Program-made: the position numbers and the translations under genes
NCBI RefSeq assembly: GCF_947495845.1
Contig: NZ_CANMAO010000030.1
Coordinates: forward strand, 1-45,697
DNA length: 45,697 nucleotides
Reading direction: 5' to 3'
Source of the DNA: an uncultured Endozoicomonas sp.
GTDB lineage: Bacteria > Pseudomonadota > Gammaproteobacteria > Pseudomonadales > Endozoicomonadaceae
Shown here: positions 45,577 through 45,697 of the stretch, piece by piece
Layout of the letters: each line of letters starts with the position of its first letter
How positions within the stretch are numbered: the first letter of the stretch is position 1
The notes under the pieces: generated by a model
Database searches by the model: none
What the model was told of the DNA's origin: nothing
Seen by the model: only the letters and a program-made list of their open reading frames with translations

Positions 45577-45697
45577 TTGTCCTGAAATGACTTCCACATT
45601 TCAGTTCACGTTGTCCGTATTCCGTATTCCGTATTCCGTATTCCGTATCCCGTATCCCGTATTCCGTATTCCGTATTCCGTATTCCGTATTCCGTAT
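45577..45697. repeat. repeat family D copy ending in a 7-bp tandem array
   Basis: The opening about 40 bp (TTGTCCTGAAATGACTTCCA onwards) match 26226-26265, then TCCGTAT repeats twelve times from 45614 to the window end, two of the units reading CCCGTAT. The array runs off the window, so its length is unknown. It lies beyond the 5' end of argG. Confidence 0.9.

Noticed and set aside
45614-45697. CRISPR array
   Set aside because: The 7-bp units are contiguous with no spacers, so this is a tandem repeat.
1-45697. tRNA or rRNA genes
   Set aside because: I looked for tRNA-like cloverleaf ends and conserved rRNA sequence in the gaps and saw none; a dedicated search would be needed to be certain.

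Overview
The window looks like the chromosome of a marine gammaproteobacterium of the Endozoicomonas / Oceanospirillales type. From memory, the core gene order follows the Pseudomonas aeruginosa stretch ruvBAC-yebC-aspS, slyX, HIT, oprD, proS, acylphosphatase, thioredoxin, yihY, arsC, hda, purMN. Gene families typical of host-associated bacteria (a type III secretion chaperone locus, a CAP-Gly protein, a kinase-like giant protein) and many small palindromic repeats are inserted into that order. The genus is an inference; there is no rRNA here to check it.

Layout. 1-4.5 kb is AT-rich accessory DNA: a possibly truncated membrane sensor and a 1190-residue protein with a divergent kinase-like core. 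4.7-5.2 kb holds two palindromic repeats. 5.2-12.3 kb is the DNA repair and translation block on the minus strand (FmdB-type zinc ribbon, aspS, yebC, ruvC, ruvA, ruvB), broken by a CAP-Gly gene between yebC and ruvC and by a rarD-like permease between ruvA and ruvB. 12.5-16.6 kb is a minus-strand cassette: an SycD/LcrH-class chaperone followed by two paralogous coiled-coil proteins with Ser/Thr-rich N termini, ended by a terminator and a repeat. 16.7-20.8 kb carries an OprD-like porin, an HU-like protein, a membrane-anchored cold-shock-domain protein, slyX and a HIT protein. 20.9-31.3 kb is housekeeping: proS, a lytic transglycosylase, acylphosphatase, a TlpA-like lipoprotein, YihY, an ArsC-like reductase, DUF2069, a DUF938 methyltransferase, an unknown anchored protein, hda, a PerM-type exporter and DUF2066.

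32.0-36.3 kb is a three-gene fimbrial locus (SCPU-type subunit, outer-membrane usher, larger SCPU-like subunit) with no recognisable periplasmic chaperone. 37.0-41.4 kb is purM-purN-DUF3108-gloA-mltC-like. An unknown three-helix membrane protein, a sodium:alanine symporter and argG close the window, which runs out inside a 7-bp tandem repeat.

How it works together. The core genes serve Holliday-junction processing (RuvABC), aminoacylation (AspRS, ProRS), replication control (Hda), purine and arginine synthesis, and cell-wall turnover. The accessory genes look directed at a eukaryotic host or surface. At least four repeat families (A to D in the feature list) sit mostly at gene ends and beside the accessory insertions. 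No tRNA, rRNA, CRISPR array, complete IS or prophage was seen.
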